36,922 bases of DNA from a virus, in IMG/VR virus record IMGVR_UViG_3300025159_000228, positions 1-36,922 of that record. One strand, 5' to 3'. Every line of letters starts with the position of its first letter. Position 1 is the first letter of the stretch. Positions 36,599 to 36,922 of this stretch are shown here, piece by piece. The position numbers were made by a program, and so were the translations under genes. Below the pieces are notes generated by a model, which saw nothing but the letters and a program-made list of their open reading frames with translations, had not been told where the DNA came from and made no database searches.

Positions 36599-36843
36599 TG
36601 ACGCGGTGGCTCCCACTCATGCTCCTGCTCCTCACCACCGGCTGCACCTCCGCCCTCGCCGGCATGTCCCCAGAGCAACTCGCGGCGCTCGCCAAGGACA
36701 AGAACGCCAGCGTGACCTGCTTCTCGGGCGTCTACGCGGGCGCCAAGGTCAACATGCTGTTCCTCACGGCCGATAAAGGTGTCCCCGCAGGCGTCACAAT
36801 CGACGACGGGTGCAAGGCCGCCTTCACCTCCCCGCCCAAGTAG
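36595..36843 (+). CDS. Small lipoprotein, outer-membrane spanin-like position
   Basis: An 82-residue protein with a lipoprotein signal: MMTRWLPLMLLLLTTGCTSALAG, with the lipobox L-T-T-G-C. The mature part has two more Cys (TCFSGVY and DDGCKAAF) that could pair, and a repeated G-V-x-A motif. In phages a lipoprotein after a holin is usually an o-spanin or a superinfection-exclusion lipoprotein. The start ATG 36595 lies in the ATGA overlap; ATG 36598 is in the same frame. No match to a family by eye. Confidence 0.65.
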   Translation: MMTRWLPLMLLLLTTGCTSALAGMSPEQLAALAKDKNASVTCFSGVYAGAKVNMLFLTADKGVPAGVTIDDGCKAAFTSPPK

Positions 36844-36865
36844 CGCCTGGCCATTCTGGCAGGCG
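36844..36865 (+). terminator. Possible terminator hairpin after the lipoprotein gene
   Basis: A 6-bp inverted repeat (CGCCTG and CAGGCG) separated by a 10-nt loop immediately follows the TAG stop. A short AT-rich stretch (ATTTGTCCC) comes next but is not a proper U-run. The last 57 nt of the window hold nothing else that I can identify. Confidence 0.4.
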
Positions 36866-36922
36866 ATTTGTCCCAAAAGCGACGAAACGCGGCAGTGGTC
36901 GGAGACTGCGCAGCGCGGAAGT

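Noticed and set aside
1-36922. tRNA genes, integrase, attachment sites, insertion sequences or terminal repeats
   Set aside because: None could be recognised; no integrase motif (R-H-R-Y) or transposase was found, and the first and last 60 nt share no obvious repeat. Absence by eye is not proof.

Overview
The window is most simply read as a large part of a tailed-phage genome (or the equivalent part of a prophage) from a high-GC, probably Gram-negative host. The virion genes follow a podovirus (T7-like) plan: terminase, head-tail connector portal, scaffold, capsid, tail tubular proteins A and B, then internal virion proteins. An O-antigen polymerase/ligase-type protein, nonulosonic-acid enzymes and a lipoprotein point to a host with LPS or capsule. 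No integrase, repressor, RNA polymerase or DNA polymerase is visible, so lifestyle cannot be decided. The left edge cuts a gene, and I see no terminal repeat joining the two ends.

Positions 1-15021 (+ strand) form an almost gap-free chain of genes, most joined by 4-nt start/stop overlaps. It opens with a VRR-NUC nuclease and a zinc-ribbon protein. It then carries a glycan-assembly cassette: two deacetylase-like proteins, a SAM methyltransferase, a Wzy/WaaL-like membrane protein, a Gfo/Idh/MocA oxidoreductase, compact NeuA-, NeuB- and NeuC-like enzymes, an SDR epimerase/dehydratase, a DegT aminotransferase, a formyltransferase and two glycosyltransferases. Tiny ORFs, several visibly AT-richer, sit between the sugar genes. 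An orphan DNA methyltransferase lies within the chain. Near 10.7-11.6 kb, a 200-residue protein gene is bracketed by two arrays with a strict 5-nt period (GGNNN repeated), the most unusual non-coding signal in the window.

Positions 14971-35947 (- strand, read right to left) are the virion module. In transcription order: a winged-helix-like replication/regulatory protein, a small HTH protein, four 14-nt direct repeats, TerS, TerL, two small proteins, a run of four genes with signal-peptide-like N-termini (including a fibre-like protein), portal, a RyR-domain protein, a Bbp19-like protein, scaffold, three small genes, a hairpin-rich leader, major capsid protein, a capsid-associated protein, a strong hairpin, tail fibre-like protein, tail tubular A with an extra N-terminal domain, tail tubular B, two small acetyltransferase-like proteins, three internal virion proteins and two small membrane proteins.

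Positions 36096-36843 (+ strand) hold a short lysis-like cassette: an M15-type peptidase, a holin-like protein and a small lipoprotein. The 148-nt divergent region before it carries an SD-sequestering hairpin and a 12-bp palindrome.

Overall inference: the left arm could let the phage remodel the surface glycan of its infected or lysogenised host, possibly to block superinfection, or glycosylate its own virion. This rests on family recognition by eye; no searches were run.
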